A stretch of DNA of 64,000 bases from Cyanoderma ruficeps (taxonomy: Eukaryota; Chordata; Aves; Passeriformes; Timaliidae), in contig VZDJ01006028.1 in the NCBI GenBank assembly GCA_008694505.1, positions 1,902,383 to 1,966,382 of the forward strand, given 5' to 3'. Position numbers and translations under genes: made by a program. Of this stretch, positions 61,441-64,000 are shown piece after piece (the first letter of the stretch is position 1; the number at the start of each line of letters is the position of its first letter). The notes beneath the pieces were generated by a model. That model was not told the origin of the DNA and ran no database searches. It worked only from the letters and a program-made list of their open reading frames with translations.

Positions 61441-64000
61441 TTCTGTTGTAGATTCCACATCAGTCATAACTGGATGTCTATAAAAAGCTGAGAAGCTGAT
61501 GCAAAGATGCTGTTCCTTATTTCCCTCCATAAGACAGCATTAAAAGGCAGCTAAGAATCCACTCAACATTTCCTAATTTCACTTTACATTTAAGCAATTT
61601 CTGCATTTCTTTCAAGGACAATATCTGAATGCTTTCCTACCCGTTTACAATTTGAGCAATGGTTAGCAGGAAGTAATATGGCCTAATTAGAAGAATTTTG
61701 AATGAGAATGTGGCGCAGACATTGACAAAGTTTGTGCAAAGAATCTAGAGGATTCATTTACTAATAACATATTTTGTTAGGCATAATTTGTTTAAAACAA
61801 ATTGCATCAGCACATCAGCTATAAAGTCATATTTAAGGCACATTTTATTACTGATTATCATATAATAAAATACACCCATAATAAAAGAATATTACACTTA
61901 TAACCTAGATGTATTGTGAAATAACCAAAGTTTTTAAATACATCTGTCCTTTTCTACCATGTTAAATAGAGCACAACAATAGCTACAGAAACTGAGGGCT
62001 GAAATAGGTTTTCAAAGAAGTGAAGTATACATAATTATCATCTGGCCTAGTAATGAAAAATACAACCAGTGTATGCCATGGGGTGAGTGGTAAGTGTAGG
62101 ACAATTTCTACCTTCTTCAAACTACATCCACTGAATGGATGTAGTTATGGATGCCAAAGAATTGGGACAATGCACTCAGGCCGAAGGATTGTTTTCTAAG
62201 GCTGTATAAACTCACAGAACATTGCAAAGCAAAGCCGTGTTCCCCCATGGTTATACCCACAGTGTTGTACAGGACAGGATAGACTGAAGAAACAGTAAAT
62301 ACGCAGCTGCCCACAGTTGCAGACTCTGAGGGTAAAGGGTTGAAGTCTTCAAAAAACACAGTCTTCAATGGGTTTAGACATTCACTGCTGATACAGGTCT
62401 ACATACTCAAGTGTAGCCAAGGATTTGTCATTTTTTCAGAGCAATGTCATAATTATACCAAAATTGCGCCAAAAGTTGTACATAACCTTTTCCTTCAGCC
62501 TTGTGGACAAGTTTATGTTAGAGCTTTGTAACCATCCCTAACATTCAGGAAAAAGAGTAATACTATTAAAAAGTCATGTTCAATTTTGTCATTATATAAA
62601 CCCAATGTAATGCATTTTTAAATATATTTTAATGAATAAAACATACCCTTAGTTTAAATGAGGAATACTCTGTAGCAAAGCTTTCTGGAAAGAAGTAGTT
62701 AGAAAATTGAACAATATTTCTTATCACCTTCATTTAACTATTGATATATTCAAATGATAACACCTTGTAAATAAGATATTTCAGGGTGAGATTGACAAGA
62801 AAGTATTAGGCATTTTCACCTCTTTTGAAAAACTGAATAAACACTTGATATATTTTATTCTTTAAATCAATCACTTTATCAGAAAGACTGCTTAACAAAG
62901 TGGTAATCAATATATTGCAAATTTTGAAAATTAATCTTTCAGAGGAGCATATCTTCCCAGTTATCAATCACAAAGTTAAACCACGGTAAGAAAGCATTTC
63001 TCCCATGCCCCAGTGTCAGAGCCTACCAATCATTAGTTTAGTACATCACAAAAAAAACCCAAAAAAACCCAAACCAACAACCTTGTGGTGTACAGATGTA
63101 CTTTTTTTCCTAGACAAAAATGAATATACTAATGAAAGGGGGGGATCATTTAAAGGGGGGATCTTGGAGTGAAATATGCATAACTGTTTCTGAAGAAAGA
63201 TAACATATTTTGGCACTTTGCAGCACCTTTAGCCTTAGATCACGTTAATATATGTTTATTGTGACAGAAAAAAAACAGGCCAGGCCTAAAGATAAAGGAA
63301 AATAGCAAACAGAGATTGAGTGTTTCAACCAAGTTACAGGCAAAACAGATTAATCACATTGTAGTAACCTGAAGTTATTTAGAAGTTTTTATGGTGTCAT
63401 CTAATCTGCTTCAGAACAATTTCAGGTGTCGAAACAAGCTATATATAATTTTCAGGCATTTGTGTCATGTATTTTTCAAAACTTTAGGGTTCATACAGTG
63501 TGAAAAAAAAAGAAAAATTTTGCTTTATTAGAACTGAAATAATCCTAATGATTATTTTTATGATCCGATATAGTAACAGATAAATTTCTCATCAAAGGTA
63601 TCAAAAATCCATCTGTGGGAGGGAAGAGTTGCTTGCCATCCCATTAAATGAAGGAGATGGTTTCTAATGAAAGAGTTTCATTTATGAATCTCTGAATTTA
63701 GCTGAGACTATGGATATCTGTCCACATGCTGAAGAGATGCCGTAAGTGACTATAAATTTTACAACAGCCTAATTCCCTAGAAAGATCTTAGGAATGACAT
63801 GGAATAAAACATATTAAATATGTTTTATACATGCTGGTCTAAAACTACTAAGTTGTAGGGGTTCTTCTCATTAAAAAAATACTGTGTCTGTACTTTTTCG
63901 ACATTTCAGGGTTGAAGTGGGTTTGAGCAGCTAGGTTTTGGTAATGGAGCGGGCTACAGGGGTGACTTCTGTGAGAAACTTCCAGAAGCTTCCCCCATGT
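61441..64000. other. A/T-rich stretch to the window end
   Basis: No gene or named repeat was recognised. It contains the 11-bp hairpin at 62,120-62,146 (listed separately), an A/C-mixed tract at 63,050-63,075 and a repeated GGGGGGATC motif at about 63,139 and 63,157. An 83-codon minus-strand frame at 62,117-62,368 was not accepted as coding. Confidence 0.5.
62120..62146. other. Perfect hairpin, 11-bp arms, 5-nt loop
   Basis: AACTACATCCA (62,120-62,130), loop CTGAA, exact reverse complement TGGATGTAGTT (62,136-62,146). It is not part of a recognised repeat and has no terminator-like tail. Confidence 0.8.

Noticed and set aside
62117..62368. 83-codon minus-strand frame with somewhat higher G/C
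   Set aside because: No recognisable domain, no splice sites in a consistent position, and the frame begins within the hairpin region.
1..64000. CRISPR arrays, tRNA or rRNA genes, bacterial-type operons, phage modules
   Set aside because: No regularly spaced repeats, no tRNA-like cloverleaf or B-box pattern, and no dense coding were seen. The window is vertebrate noncoding DNA.

Overview
The window is A/T-rich vertebrate nuclear DNA, and everything recognisable points to a bird, most likely a songbird or close relative. The evidence is several CR1 LINE 3' ends of the avian kind, some still carrying the ATTCTNTG-type tail, and at least six copies of one endogenous-retrovirus LTR family whose termini read TGTCRTGGTTTAACC on the antisense strand. 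There is no bacterial or viral gene organisation, no recognisable RNA gene and no CRISPR. The open reading frames present are almost all of the length expected by chance in A/T-rich DNA.

Layout. Positions 1-12,700 are mostly featureless, apart from a solo LTR with a 5-bp target-site duplication (1281-1783), a short perfect hairpin (3402-3433) and a G/C-richer probable LTR segment (10,800-11,460). Positions 12,700-30,000 hold an old CR1 tail, three copies of the TGTCRTGG LTR family (18.2, 20.4 and 24.5 kb), a short CR1 interrupted by one of them, a G/C-rich degenerate-repeat patch (28.8-29.2 kb) and another CR1 tail. Positions 30,000-46,700 hold two longer antisense CR1s (35.5-36.2 kb, perhaps continuing to 36.7 kb; and 40.7-41.9 kb), a trinucleotide microsatellite and a 24-bp perfect palindrome. 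Positions 46,700-52,800 are the richest part: an LTR with an exact 5-bp duplication that was later hit by two CR1s in opposite orientations, a second LTR of the same family, and a long sense CR1 with ORF2 endonuclease and reverse-transcriptase relics that carries a 534-bp solo LTR with an exact 6-bp duplication. Positions 52,800-64,000 are mostly featureless, with two phase-compatible candidate exons (58.6 and 59.5 kb), one more LTR and an unclassified probable repeat.

Interpretation. This is intergenic or intronic sequence shaped by layered retrotransposition. The nesting gives a relative order of insertions: CR1 before the 6-bp-duplication LTR at 51 kb, and the TGTCRTGG LTR before both CR1s at 47 kb. 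The only hint of a host gene is the candidate exon pair, which I could not assign to a family. I found no convincing undescribed system. The items most worth checking are the exon pair, the nested insertions and the short perfect palindromes.
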